Shown here one piece after another: positions 17,694 through 25,995 of a stretch of 64,000 bases of DNA. The stretch covers positions 1-64,000 of the forward strand of contig NZ_WITC01000049.1 in assembly GCF_009601505.1 (NCBI RefSeq), given 5' to 3'. A program made the translations under genes and the position numbers. This DNA comes from Sinorhizobium terangae (GTDB lineage Bacteria; Pseudomonadota; Alphaproteobacteria; Rhizobiales; Rhizobiaceae). How positions within the stretch are numbered: position 1 is the stretch's first letter; every line of letters starts with the position of its first letter. The notes beneath the pieces were generated by a model. That model made no database searches and was not told the origin of the DNA. It saw only the letters and a list, made by a program, of their open reading frames with translations.

Positions 17694-19454
17694 TCAGGCG
17701 CCTGACGGCCTTTCCCGAAGTATTCCTTCCGCAATTTCATAGTCAGATGCTGTTGCATCCTTGGGCATCCCCGATGGGCCTTGATCCTCTTCCGACATCG
17801 TCAAGCGTGCAGGCTCCGGAAGGTCTCCAGTCTGGCTTTCGAAGATGCGCTTCAAGACTCGATCAGAATAATATCGAACCTTTCGCAGTTTAAGTGGCGG
17901 CTGCCCCTTGATAAGGACGATCTGGCATTCGTCATCCAGCAGGCGCACCTGTTCGGATCGCAATAGCCGTGCACCTTGATCCGAAATCTGAATATTGCGA
18001 TCGAGGCCTCGGCCATGGGAAATCGAGCGCGCTTGAAATGTATAGTCCCCGATAGCTTCCGATATGTATGTCGGTGTCTCGTCATCGGCCGTCGCCATGA
18101 AGACCTGCAGGCCAGTATTGCTGAGGAAGTTTTGCTTGCCGGCTTCGTCGTATGTCCCCGTCAACGCGGAAAGGCTCTGGATAATGAACATAAAGCGGCC
18201 CTTGTAGCCTGCAATGGTCGTAATTGCTGTCTCAATCGTCTCCAACTTGCCCAAGTGCTTGAATTCATCGAGGAGGAATAGCACCTCGTGCTTCTCATCC
18301 GTGCCAGGCAGCGAGCGCTGTAAAACTGACACGATCTGCTGAAAGAGTAGGCGCATCAATGGCGCGAGCACCTCAAGATCGTTTGGACTGACGCAAAGAT
18401 AAATGCAAGTTCTTCGACGGCGCAGATCGTAGATGGAAAAGTCTGATCGGCTTGTCGCCGCTTTAACCAACGGATCTGCCCACAGGTTGAGCCCTCCGTC
18501 GCCCAGCACTGAAGTGTAGGAGGTCAGGATTTTCGTGTCGTTGCCTGCCATATTGTCGAAAATCCGCTGAGCCTCCTTGTTCTGGGTCTCCTCGGCGAGC
18601 CGCGCGAACAGCTTATATTTCTCTCCTGGCTGAGCAAAAAGATCGTAAACGGCTCCAATTGTCGGCGTGCCACGCTCAATGCAGGCCAGTATACCGGCGA
18701 CAAAAAGATCTCGTGCGCCGTTAATGAAACCTTCCGCTCCCTCCCCTTTGGCCGTGATGAGGTTCGCCGCCAGGCGACGCGCCTCGATGAACTGCCGTTC
18801 GGGGGGCAGCGCTATGATATCCAAGAGAGGATTATAGCAGTTCGTGCGTCGCTCCGGATCCAGTGGTGTAAATTTGAACACATGATCACCAGCAGCTCTG
18901 CGTGCTCTGGAGGTGAGTTCAAATAGCTCCCCCTTAACATCCAAAGCTATCACTGATCCTTTGAACGTAAGTAGCGTTGGAATGACGATGCCCACACCTT
19001 TGCCGGCGCGGGTAGGTGCAACAACGAGGCTGTGAGGCTGCTCGCCATTGGTCAGGTAATATCCACACCAAAATGGGCCGCTCGTCTTCCCAAATACCGG
19101 GCCAGTCAAGCGACTGTATCTCTGGAGATAACCCGCGTGCCGCATTTCGTCCAGTCGCGCCCAGCGCGCTGTGCCGTGATGTTCGCGGTTGGGGGGGCAC
19201 ACGCTTCGTTGGACCAGCAGAACGAGGCCAGACGTTAAGACGACAACTGCCAAGCCGCGATAGAAGGCGGGGGTTGTGTAACCCAAATAGAAAGGCGTCT
19301 CGTACCAAAAAGCGAGGATGTCGAATGTCATCATCGCTTCACCGCTAAATCCGTAGCGAAATGTTGCGTACAGACTGGCCGCACAAAAACCTGCAGCCAG
19401 TGAGCACATGATGCTTAGAATTATGCTTGCGGGCGCATTCTTGTCTGGAATCAT
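17694..19454 (-). CDS. virD4: VirD4 type IV coupling protein
   Basis: 586 residues from ATG 19452-19454 (MIPDKNAPASII), preferred over the longer frame because GGTGGA precedes it and the N-terminus then matches Agrobacterium VirD4 (IMCSLAAGFCAASLYATFRYGF). Two N-terminal membrane segments anchor it. Walker A is APTRAGKGVG near residue 150 and Walker B is in VLFLLDEF. The protein is a hexameric inner-membrane ATPase that recruits effector proteins or T-DNA to the VirB channel. It stands alone on the minus strand, away from virB, with a vir-box-like site 140-155 bases upstream of the start, so VirG probably controls it separately. No relaxase gene (virD2) is present, which favours a protein-translocation role. 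Confidence 0.95.
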   Translation of the reverse strand: MIPDKNAPASIILSIMCSLAAGFCAASLYATFRYGFSGEAMMTFDILAFWYETPFYLGYTTPAFYRGLAVVVLTSGLVLLVQRSVCPPNREHHGTARWARLDEMRHAGYLQRYSRLTGPVFGKTSGPFWCGYYLTNGEQPHSLVVAPTRAGKGVGIVIPTLLTFKGSVIALDVKGELFELTSRARRAAGDHVFKFTPLDPERRTNCYNPLLDIIALPPERQFIEARRLAANLITAKGEGAEGFINGARDLFVAGILACIERGTPTIGAVYDLFAQPGEKYKLFARLAEETQNKEAQRIFDNMAGNDTKILTSYTSVLGDGGLNLWADPLVKAATSRSDFSIYDLRRRRTCIYLCVSPNDLEVLAPLMRLLFQQIVSVLQRSLPGTDEKHEVLFLLDEFKHLGKLETIETAITTIAGYKGRFMFIIQSLSALTGTYDEAGKQNFLSNTGLQVFMATADDETPTYISEAIGDYTFQARSISHGRGLDRNIQISDQGARLLRSEQVRLLDDECQIVLIKGQPPLKLRKVRYYSDRVLKRIFESQTGDLPEPARLTMSEEDQGPSGMPKDATASDYEIAEGILRERPSGA

Positions 19455-19596
19455 TGATCCACCGTATAGATCGAGCGGTTTCGTGAGTCGCGCCCTGTTC
19501 CAAGTTACGACGCCTCCGTCAAAGAGCAGAAGATGCCGTCCGATGCAAGGTAATGTATGCACTGAGTTATGTTCAAGCATGTGTAACTCGTGTTAT

Positions 19597-19610
19597 GTTA
19601 CAAATATAAC
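19597..19610 (-). promoter_or_regulatory. vir-box-like site upstream of virD4
   Basis: GTTACAAATATAAC resembles the VirG-binding vir box (TNCAATTGAAAY) in its extended palindromic form RTTNCAATTGNAAC, matching about 12 of 14 positions. The same core, TACAAATRTAACG, recurs before the F-box effector gene. It lies about 145 bases upstream of virD4. Confidence 0.5.
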
Positions 19611-20246
19611 GTAATAGAACGGGTATGTAATTTATAACAGCACTTTCTCTCGTCGGGTCTTAGACATGCCGCAAACAGGAATACGCATCTGTCCGTCTCC
19701 ATTGTTGCTGGCGGGAGGGTAATAAACCGTTGGACCTGTTGTTCTTTCCAGGTAGGTCCACACGACGACATGTCGCCGCTAACGCGCTGGAAAAGTGCGC
19801 TCTACGCATCGCTCCAGAGAGTCCCAGATGAGAGAGTTTCGCCACAGACGAACTTTCTCTTTAGGGCGCCTACGAGAACGAGCCGCTAAGGCTGTGGGCC
19901 AGCGGATGCCGTTTTCTAGCGAACTCAACAACACTATCAGCGTCAACTCGAAGCGCATATTGATGCCCGCGGCCGCGTTACAAGAACATGCGCCGAACGG
20001 ACGTCTCGCCGCCTCACAGCGACGCAGATATTTGATATGCACGAGTCGCGGCATACCGCTCCGTCTCAGCACTGCTACGGGAGAGATGGTCAACCTTCCA
20101 GGCTGGTTGGACAATCGGTGGAGGGCTGACCGTGTAGGCTCACCATTTCTCAGTGCCCAGTGCGCTGCAGAGTCCGGTGGCATCTCATTTGGCAACGCAA
20201 TTCCTTGAGCAGTCGATGCTTCGGCAAGCTTGTATGTTTGTGTGGA
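19611..20246. other. Intergenic between virD4 and the F-box gene; no recognised gene
   Basis: About 640 bases between divergently oriented virD4 and the F-box gene. Open frames on both strands (for example 19795-20208 forward) overlap one another and show no family resemblance. Only the vir-box-like sites at either end appear meaningful. Confidence 0.45.
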
Positions 20247-20260
20247 ACTACAAATGTAAC
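20247..20260 (+). promoter_or_regulatory. vir-box-like site upstream of the F-box effector gene
   Basis: ACTACAAATGTAAC, followed by G, shares 12 of 14 positions with RTTNCAATTGNAAC and almost all with the site before virD4. It ends 72 bases ahead of ATG 20333, a good position for VirG activation. Confidence 0.55.
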
Positions 20261-20332
20261 GCGATATCGGTTTAGCGGCTCGCTCTTCGATGTTAGCCTT
20301 GGCGCTGTAGAAACAACATCAGGGTCTAACCA

Positions 20333-21226
20333 ATGGAACGCGAAAGACAGCGGAGACGTGTCGATGGCAATTCAGTACGAGATGGCGGCGGCGCCGAACG
20401 AACCACTCACTTTCCAAACGACCTGGTGGCCGAGGTGGCGAGCCGTCTACCGACCCACGACACAGCTGAAACGGCACATAACCTAGCGAACTTTGAACTA
20501 GCAAGCCGCTCAACGCGAGAGGCAGTGCAGGCAAGTCCCGTTGGGCCGTTTCACGAGCGGATCAACCGGCTGGGCACCGCGGCCAGGGCGTTGCACGACA
20601 GGGCCCTAGCCGGCGTCGCCGTGGACGAAGGCCTGCCAGCCCGCACGTTCGCACAGGCTGTAGCTCCCGTAATTGCACCAACATTCAAATTTCAAACTCC
20701 TGAGAGAAAAACAGCCGCTGTCGATCGCATTCTGGACATCGACCCGCCGAGACATCAAGCAATGGCGCTCTCTAAGGTGGGGGACTACCTAGGTGACCTG
20801 GACAGTGGAAACAGAAATCGTCTCGTTAACCGGGCAGTTGAGCTCGTCACAGATCCGCCAGACCACATCACCAGGCACAATGCTGCCCGTGCCCTTTTAA
20901 AAGGATATCACCACCTGAACGCAGAGCAACGGGCGCAACTACCAGTCGACCATTTGCAGAACGTCAGTGCGCTTCCCGGTCAAGAGCCGCTTGCGCCGTC
21001 TGCAGCTCGACATGCGGCAGAGCCGTCGCTTTCAAATTTGGACAGTAGGATCGCACAGGTTCAGGCTCAAGCACTTGGGCACGCAGCAGGACAGGGACCC
21101 GTTTCTCGAGCGGAACTGAGCGAGATGCGTCCGACCGCGGAACGCCTCAATAGCACTGACAATGATGCGCGAGCGGAACTGGCATCTTCCTTGAGAAGCA
21201 GAGAACGCTCAAACTGGGGGCGATGA
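20333..21226 (+). CDS. virF: VirF-like F-box protein, probable T4SS effector
   Basis: 297 residues. An F-box lies near residues 25-65: HFPNDLVAEVASRLP, then a spacer and FELASRSTREAV. This is the Skp1-binding motif by which Agrobacterium VirF, and the VirF-like Msi061 of Mesorhizobium loti R7A, join plant SCF ubiquitin ligases. The rest is hydrophilic and repeat-poor. The C-terminus is rich in arginine and serine (SSLRSRERSNWGR), resembling the C-terminal translocation signal of VirB/D4 substrates. There is no signal peptide. A vir-box-like site lies just upstream, so it should be co-regulated with virD4 and virB. Bacteria have no SCF complex, so the protein is expected to act in the host cell. 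The plant target is unknown. Confidence 0.8.
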   Translation: MERERQRRRVDGNSVRDGGGAERTTHFPNDLVAEVASRLPTHDTAETAHNLANFELASRSTREAVQASPVGPFHERINRLGTAARALHDRALAGVAVDEGLPARTFAQAVAPVIAPTFKFQTPERKTAAVDRILDIDPPRHQAMALSKVGDYLGDLDSGNRNRLVNRAVELVTDPPDHITRHNAARALLKGYHHLNAEQRAQLPVDHLQNVSALPGQEPLAPSAARHAAEPSLSNLDSRIAQVQAQALGHAAGQGPVSRAELSEMRPTAERLNSTDNDARAELASSLRSRERSNWGR

Positions 21227-21291
21227 GCTTCATAGCGTGTCACGTTCACAGTGTAAGCGCTATTTCGCGTAAAGGCTCGTCATAGCGTGTC

Positions 21292-21326
21292 AGGCACCTC
21301 TAGCTGAAACAGAGCGAGAGGTGCCT
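21292..21326 (+). terminator. Hairpin downstream of the F-box gene
   Basis: AGGCACCTCT (21292-21301) and AGAGGTGCCT (21317-21326) form a perfect ten-pair stem with a 15-base loop, 65-100 bases after the stop codon. There is no clear T run, so it may be a weak terminator or an mRNA-stabilising hairpin. Just before it TCATAGCGTGTCA occurs twice (21230 and 21279). Confidence 0.4.
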
Positions 21327-21528
21327 AGGTGTTTAGCACACGGGGTTCCGCGGCACTGGTCCTGAACATCCGTTCGCATGCACAAGGAAGTAAAGTGTCA
21401 TACGTGGCTAGGTTTCACTCCTCCGAGGTCCGGATAAGCCGAATAACCCTTCGTAACCCCATCCGAACGTGTGGCGCTCGATCCAGTAAGGCTATGGCGG
21501 ATCGTCGCTGGGATGCGATTTCTTCTAA

Positions 21529-23874
21529 ATGGAGCCCAAAGTGGCTTTCCTAACGCAGCAGCGGCCATTCACCCGCCAGATCGAAGCTGAGCTGATGTTC
21601 GAGCCTCGGCGCTCGCAGAGGGAGGCAAACCGACATGGTTGTTCGCCGTCCCCAACGGAGAAAAGGCTCAATGCCAACCTTATCTTAATGTTGGTGATCC
21701 TGACTTTGTTGTTTGCGGGGCTGGGGATGACGCGCGGGCAGGACGACGAGGCCAACCAGGCGATCCTACGTGAACTGGGCGCAATTCGGATTGATAGCGC
21801 ATTGCTGCAACGTGATGTCGTTCGCGCACGTGCCGGCACGCTGTTGAATCGCCAAGCTCTTCTCACCACGACAGGGGCTTTGCTTAAGAGCGTGGCAAAC
21901 TTGGAGCTGCTGTTCGAAAAGGCGGCTCTTGAGAACGCCAGTGATGTCTCTCACCTGCTCAGCCAGGTAAAATCTTCGGTCGAAAGGACTGATGCGGCCG
22001 CGGCAGCTATGGGCGCGCAAGACGTGATCTTGCAAGCTTCTCTCAGTCGCTTCGTCCAGTCGCTGAGCTTGCTTGCGAGATTGCCGTCGAAAAGCGACGT
22101 TTCTGGTACTGTACGGCCTTTGGAACTGGGCGACCTGGTTCTGCGGTTCTCGCTTAGGCCGACTGCGAGCCTCGCGTCACGGATCGGTCAAGATCTCGAC
22201 CGGCTTCAGGCGTCTATGGGCGAAGATGAAGCCATTAAACATTCCCTTGCGCGCGATGGCCGGGTTATCCTGTCCTTGCTGCCGCAGGTGTACGACGCTG
22301 TAAACAGGATCGCGTCATCCGACACTATCGACAAAGCTGTGGAATTGGAGCGCGAATATCTGAAGGGCTACAGCTTGGTCGATGCGAGCGAGCGGCGGGC
22401 AAATGTTTTCCTAGGCTCAATTTCTATATGCCTTTGCTTCTGCATAATTGCGTTATTTTCCAGGCTGCGACTGCAGACGGATCGATTGGCAAGGCGCTTG
22501 GAATTTCAAGCGGCAACGAGAGAGATTGGGGCTTGCTTCGAGGATGGTGGGGCAACAAGGGCTTCGCTAGCCGCCTCCACCCAAGCGGCACTGCGAGTTG
22601 TCCAGCGCTTTTTCAATGCTGATCAGTGCGCGCTGGCACTGGTCGACGTGAGTGTGGAGGGTATTGTCGACTGCTTTGCCGCCGACACTCCTGCGCCGAT
22701 CTGGAACGATGCTTGGCTTCTTGAAACCGCTGCTCTTGCTCAGGCGGAGGGGCGCAGGGCAGTGTTTCGCCTTTTTCCCGCGCAAAAGGCTGGCTGCGTT
22801 GCGGAAGGGACACCCGGGTTTTGTCAATTGCTTGTCTTCAAGGTCTCGGATCAACTCATCGCGGTATGTTGCCTTCTTTATGAAGGAGACGGTCTACAGC
22901 CCTCTTCTAGGGAGATCCAACTTCTTGAGTGCGCGGCTGGCCGTGTCTGCAGTTACCTAGACCTTCAACGTAGACAGAAGGAGTGCAGTCTGCTGGAGAA
23001 GCGGTTGGAACATGCGGAACGGCTGAAGGCCGTCGGGACACTTGCAGGTGGTATCGCGCATGAGTTCAACAACATCCTAGGGGCAATTCTTGGGTACGCT
23101 GAGATAGCCCACGGTCTTCTGCGTCGCCCCTCAAGAACTCGAGATTACATCGACCAAATCATCTCGGCAGGCGACAGAGCGAGGCTGATTATCGATCAGA
23201 TTTTGACACTGAGCCGAAATCGGGAGCGCATGACGAAGCCCTTCAACGTCTCCGAGGTAGTAATGGACCTGGCTCCGTTGCTGCGCGTAGCGCTTCGTGC
23301 GGATGTAAAGCTGAACTTCAAAATTGACGAGAACCAGACAGTGATCGAGGGGTGTCCACTTGAGGTACAGCAGATTCTGATGAATCTCTGCAAGAACGCC
23401 TCGGAGGCTTTCACGGATGAAGGCCGCATTGAGGTCAGCGTTTCTCGCGTTGTTGTAACTCGATCGAAGATCCTTGCGCATGGCGATCTACCAGCCGGCG
23501 ACTATGTCCTCCTTTCCGTTGCAGACACTGGCAAAGGCATTGCTGAAGCCGTACTACCACATATCTTTGAGCCCTTTTTCACCACGCGCGCTCGCACTGG
23601 CGGAACGGGGCTCGGCCTCGCCGCAGTGCACGGTCATGTGCGCGCGCTTGCCGGGTACATTGACGTTCGCTCAGCTATTGGACGCGGTACGCGCTTCGAC
23701 ATCTATCTGCCGCCGTCTCCTAAGGAGCCGGTCAGTCCTGCTAGCTTTGTGGGTCCTTGTAATACACCAGTTGGCAACGGAGAGATCATCGCCGTAGCAG
23801 AGCCCGATCCAGCTGCGCTGGAGATGTATGAGGACTGGATTGCCGCCTCGAGGATGTTCGCGCTTAGCGAGTAA
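21529..23874 (+). CDS. virA: VirA hybrid sensor kinase, receiver domain truncated
   Basis: 781 residues from ATG 21529; a later Met at 21595 is an alternative. Layout: transmembrane segment [17 protein letters not shown] near residue 55, periplasmic domain, second transmembrane segment near 295-315, a GAF-like linker, then the kinase. H-box [20 protein letters not shown] carries the phosphorylated His near 511, N-box [12 protein letters not shown] near 625, G1 ADTGKGI, F-box FEPFFTTR and G2 [14 protein letters not shown]. In Agrobacterium VirA a receiver domain of about 120 residues follows. Here only its first 20 residues ([21 protein letters not shown]) remain before the frame ends in MFALSE. 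Loss of the inhibitory receiver can change signal dependence. It would sense plant signals and phosphorylate VirG. It stands upstream of virB in the same orientation. Confidence 0.9.
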   Translation: MEPKVAFLTQQRPFTRQIEAELMFEPRRSQREANRHGCSPSPTEKRLNANLILMLVILTLLFAGLGMTRGQDDEANQAILRELGAIRIDSALLQRDVVRARAGTLLNRQALLTTTGALLKSVANLELLFEKAALENASDVSHLLSQVKSSVERTDAAAAAMGAQDVILQASLSRFVQSLSLLARLPSKSDVSGTVRPLELGDLVLRFSLRPTASLASRIGQDLDRLQASMGEDEAIKHSLARDGRVILSLLPQVYDAVNRIASSDTIDKAVELEREYLKGYSLVDASERRANVFLGSISICLCFCIIALFSRLRLQTDRLARRLEFQAATREIGACFEDGGATRASLAASTQAALRVVQRFFNADQCALALVDVSVEGIVDCFAADTPAPIWNDAWLLETAALAQAEGRRAVFRLFPAQKAGCVAEGTPGFCQLLVFKVSDQLIAVCCLLYEGDGLQPSSREIQLLECAAGRVCSYLDLQRRQKECSLLEKRLEHAERLKAVGTLAGGIAHEFNNILGAILGYAEIAHGLLRRPSRTRDYIDQIISAGDRARLIIDQILTLSRNRERMTKPFNVSEVVMDLAPLLRVALRADVKLNFKIDENQTVIEGCPLEVQQILMNLCKNASEAFTDEGRIEVSVSRVVVTRSKILAHGDLPAGDYVLLSVADTGKGIAEAVLPHIFEPFFTTRARTGGTGLGLAAVHGHVRALAGYIDVRSAIGRGTRFDIYLPPSPKEPVSPASFVGPCNTPVGNGEIIAVAEPDPAALEMYEDWIAASRMFALSE

Positions 23875-24480
23875 TCCGTTCATCTCATAGTCAGCGTTCA
23901 ACCAGATAATCAGACTCGCGCCCATCGTAACCGTTTGTTCTACTAGGCTATCTGGTGACACTTGGCTGGCGGATGGACGGATTGTCGGCGTTTGGTACTG
24001 GTGGCGGCGCGGCAAGGTCCTGTGCGGCGAGGCAAGGGAAGTCCGTGCAAGGTGCTCTGCCGGCGAGCATGTGCGACGTTTAGGGCAGCGGCCGGCGTCA
24101 GGCTGATCTACGGACGGCGCTGATCCACCTGCCTCCCCCTGCAACACCAGTTTGTTGCTGGCGCCGTGCTGTCGGCGCGGATCGTCCGTCCTAGCTTCGT
24201 TTTCTTCGGGCACGGCAGCCGCGTAAAGGCGCGAAACGCGGCAGAGTCCTCGAAATGGAAGGCCAGCCCTCGAAGGGTGGCAATGACGAGGGCGTGTTTG
24301 ACTGCATTAGACGGTCCACGTGATTTGACTCAGTCAACTAACTTTGAAGCAAGCTGCATCAGTTTGGCTTGTCGCAGGTCCGGCGCGGCGGCGACAGGTT
24401 GCGTTGGTGACGCCCTGGATCCGGCATCTTGTACTCGCCTGACGCCCTCAAACGGCATTTGCTTCAGATGAAACAGAAAA
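23875..24480. other. Intergenic between virA and virB1; no recognised gene
   Basis: About 600 bases. The missing VirA receiver domain is not found in either of the other forward frames, so this is not a simple frameshift. Other frames show no family resemblance. Confidence 0.45.
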
Positions 24481-24494
24481 GAGCAATTCGAAAA
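24481..24494 (+). promoter_or_regulatory. vir-box-like site upstream of virB1
   Basis: GAGCAATTCGAAAA contains CAATTCGAA, close to the vir-box core CAATTGNAA. It lies about 95 bases upstream of ATG 24588, the expected place for VirG activation of the virB operon. The match is weaker at the flanks than at the two other sites. Confidence 0.42.
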
Positions 24495-24587
24495 TTCTAG
24501 AGTAACCGACCCTCCCCATAATGGCCAATAACAGATGATGCCAACTCGTTCCGGCCGACGGGTTGCGACAGTGAGGGGATAGTGGAA

Positions 24588-25289
24588 ATGTTGAATGCGG
24601 CTTGGCCCGTGTCGATGGTCTTTTTGGCCTCCATGTATATCTCAAGCGAGGCAGCGCCACTCTCCCTGCGTGAGTTCGGCCAGCTTGCTCGCGAATGCGC
24701 GCCATGGGTTTCTCCGTCTACGCTTGCAGCAATTGCCAAAGTTGAAAGTGATTTTCATCCGCTTTCGGCACATGACAATACCACCGGTGAAACTCTTCAC
24801 TGGAAAGATCCAGCGGAAGCAACGCAGAGCGTGAAGGAGCGCATCAAAGCCCGACATTCGATCGACGTTGGGCTTATGCAGATCAATTCCAAGAACTTTC
24901 CCGCGCTGGGTATCACGCCTGAGAATGCGTTTCAGCCCTGCATCTCACTCTCGGCTGCAGCGACCTTGCTTGAAAGCCGCTACGCGGGCGGCAACACTGC
25001 CGCGGCAGAGCAGCGGGCGCTTCGTCAGGCAATCTCCGCCTACAATACTGGGAATCTGACGCGCGGGTTTGCGAACGGATATGTGCGGAAGGTTGAGTTA
25101 GCCGCGCGAAAGATCTTGCCGGCCCTGGTCGACCTGCCGGACAAAGGCGATGAAAAAGCGAAGCCGGAAGAAACGTGGGATGTTTGGGCTCCGCGTGAGC
25201 GGCACCGTTCTGGCAGCGATTCATCAAGTACTCCCGAGATGCCGAAAGACGGCAACTCCCCAGAAGACAATCAACTCATATTCGATTGA
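24588..25289 (+). CDS. virB1: VirB1 lytic transglycosylase
   Basis: 233 residues from ATG 24588, preferred over GTG 24582 because GAGGGG at 24573 is then well spaced. A signal peptide (SMVFLASMYISSEAA) precedes a SLT-type lysozyme fold: the catalytic glutamate is in AIAKVESDFHPL near residue 50, followed by DVGLMQINSKNF and ISAYNTGN. VirB1 opens the peptidoglycan so the secretion channel can assemble. The C-terminal tail after about residue 180 is charged and low in complexity, as in Agrobacterium, where it is cleaved off. It is the first gene of the virB operon, and its stop lies 17 bases before virB2. Confidence 0.93.
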   Translation: MLNAAWPVSMVFLASMYISSEAAPLSLREFGQLARECAPWVSPSTLAAIAKVESDFHPLSAHDNTTGETLHWKDPAEATQSVKERIKARHSIDVGLMQINSKNFPALGITPENAFQPCISLSAAATLLESRYAGGNTAAAEQRALRQAISAYNTGNLTRGFANGYVRKVELAARKILPALVDLPDKGDEKAKPEETWDVWAPRERHRSGSDSSSTPEMPKDGNSPEDNQLIFD

Positions 25290-25306
25290 ACAACAGAGGT
25301 GTATCA

Positions 25307-25672
25307 ATGACATTCCTTAAAAGGTGCCGCGGACGTTTGGAGCGCTTTTGTCCTGTGGACATCGTGTTGCGCGTGGCCTTCAACTATGCGCCTGCCGCTG
25401 GTGGGGCGGCCGGATGGAGCCTTGTCTCCTCCGGGCCAGTTGCGGCCCAGGTGGGCGGAAGTGACCCTGCGGCGATGGTGAACAACATATGCGGGTTCAT
25501 CCTTGGTCCGTTCGGACAGTCACTGGCTGTTCTCGGCATCGTCGCCATTGGCGTATCTTGGATGTTCGGTCGTGCTTCACTTGGCCTTGTGGCAGGCGTT
25601 GTTGGGGGGATCGTCATCATGTTCGGAGCCAGCTTCCTTGGTAAAACGCTCATAGGAGGAGCCGGCGGATGA
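25307..25672 (+). CDS. virB2: VirB2 T-pilus major pilin
   Basis: 121 residues from ATG 25307, the same length as Agrobacterium VirB2, with AGAGGT before it. A long signal region ends near GPVAAQ, after which the mature pilin begins VGGSDPAAMVNNICGFILGP. Two hydrophobic helices follow (SLAVLGIVAIGVSWMF and LGLVAGVVGGIVIMFGASF) and the glycine-rich end GKTLIGGAGG. The pilin forms the extracellular filament and is cyclised in Agrobacterium. The last codons overlap the virB3 start. Confidence 0.95.
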   Translation: MTFLKRCRGRLERFCPVDIVLRVAFNYAPAAGGAAGWSLVSSGPVAAQVGGSDPAAMVNNICGFILGPFGQSLAVLGIVAIGVSWMFGRASLGLVAGVVGGIVIMFGASFLGKTLIGGAGG

Positions 25673-25995
25673 GTGCCCGTCTGGAAGAAAGCACCCTTTA
25701 TGTGGCGGCGACCCGACCAGCGTTGTTTTTCGGGGTGCCGCTAACCGTGGCTGGGTTGTTCATGATGTCGGCCGGGTTTTTGATCGTCATCTTCAAGAAC
25801 CCCCTTTACGAACTTATTCTTGTGCCACTCTGGTTCGCAGCGCGCGTCATCGTAGAGCGTGACTATAACGCTATGAGCGTAGTGTTGCTTTTTCTGCAGA
25901 GTGCCGGCAGAAGCGTTGATGGCCAAGTTTGGGGCGGAGCAAGTGTTAGCCCCAATCCAATAAAGGTGCCGCAGCGCGGAAGAGGAATGATCTAA
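25669..25995 (+). CDS. virB3: VirB3 inner-membrane T4SS protein
   Basis: 108 residues. Begins inside the virB2 stop (ATGA overlap) and ends in TAATG shared with virB4, so the three are translationally coupled. A hydrophobic hairpin near residues 20-55 (FFGVPLTVAGLFMMSAGFLIVIF) is the family's membrane anchor. VirB3 associates with the VirB4 ATPase and is needed for pilus assembly. Confidence 0.93.
   Translation: MSARLEESTLYVAATRPALFFGVPLTVAGLFMMSAGFLIVIFKNPLYELILVPLWFAARVIVERDYNAMSVVLLFLQSAGRSVDGQVWGGASVSPNPIKVPQRGRGMI

Noticed and set aside
19795-20208. Open frame between virD4 and the F-box gene as an additional effector
   Set aside because: An equally long frame lies on the opposite strand, with no ribosome site, no domain and no vir box of its own.
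21228-21291. Direct repeat TCATAGCGTGTCA (two copies) as an iteron or attachment site
   Set aside because: Only two copies, no integrase or replication gene nearby; probably chance or part of the 3' untranslated region.
21440-21528. Possible nod box before virA, as reported for M. loti R7A
   Set aside because: CATCCG and a later ATC occur, but the spacing is off by three and the CAAACAATCRATTTTACC half is absent.
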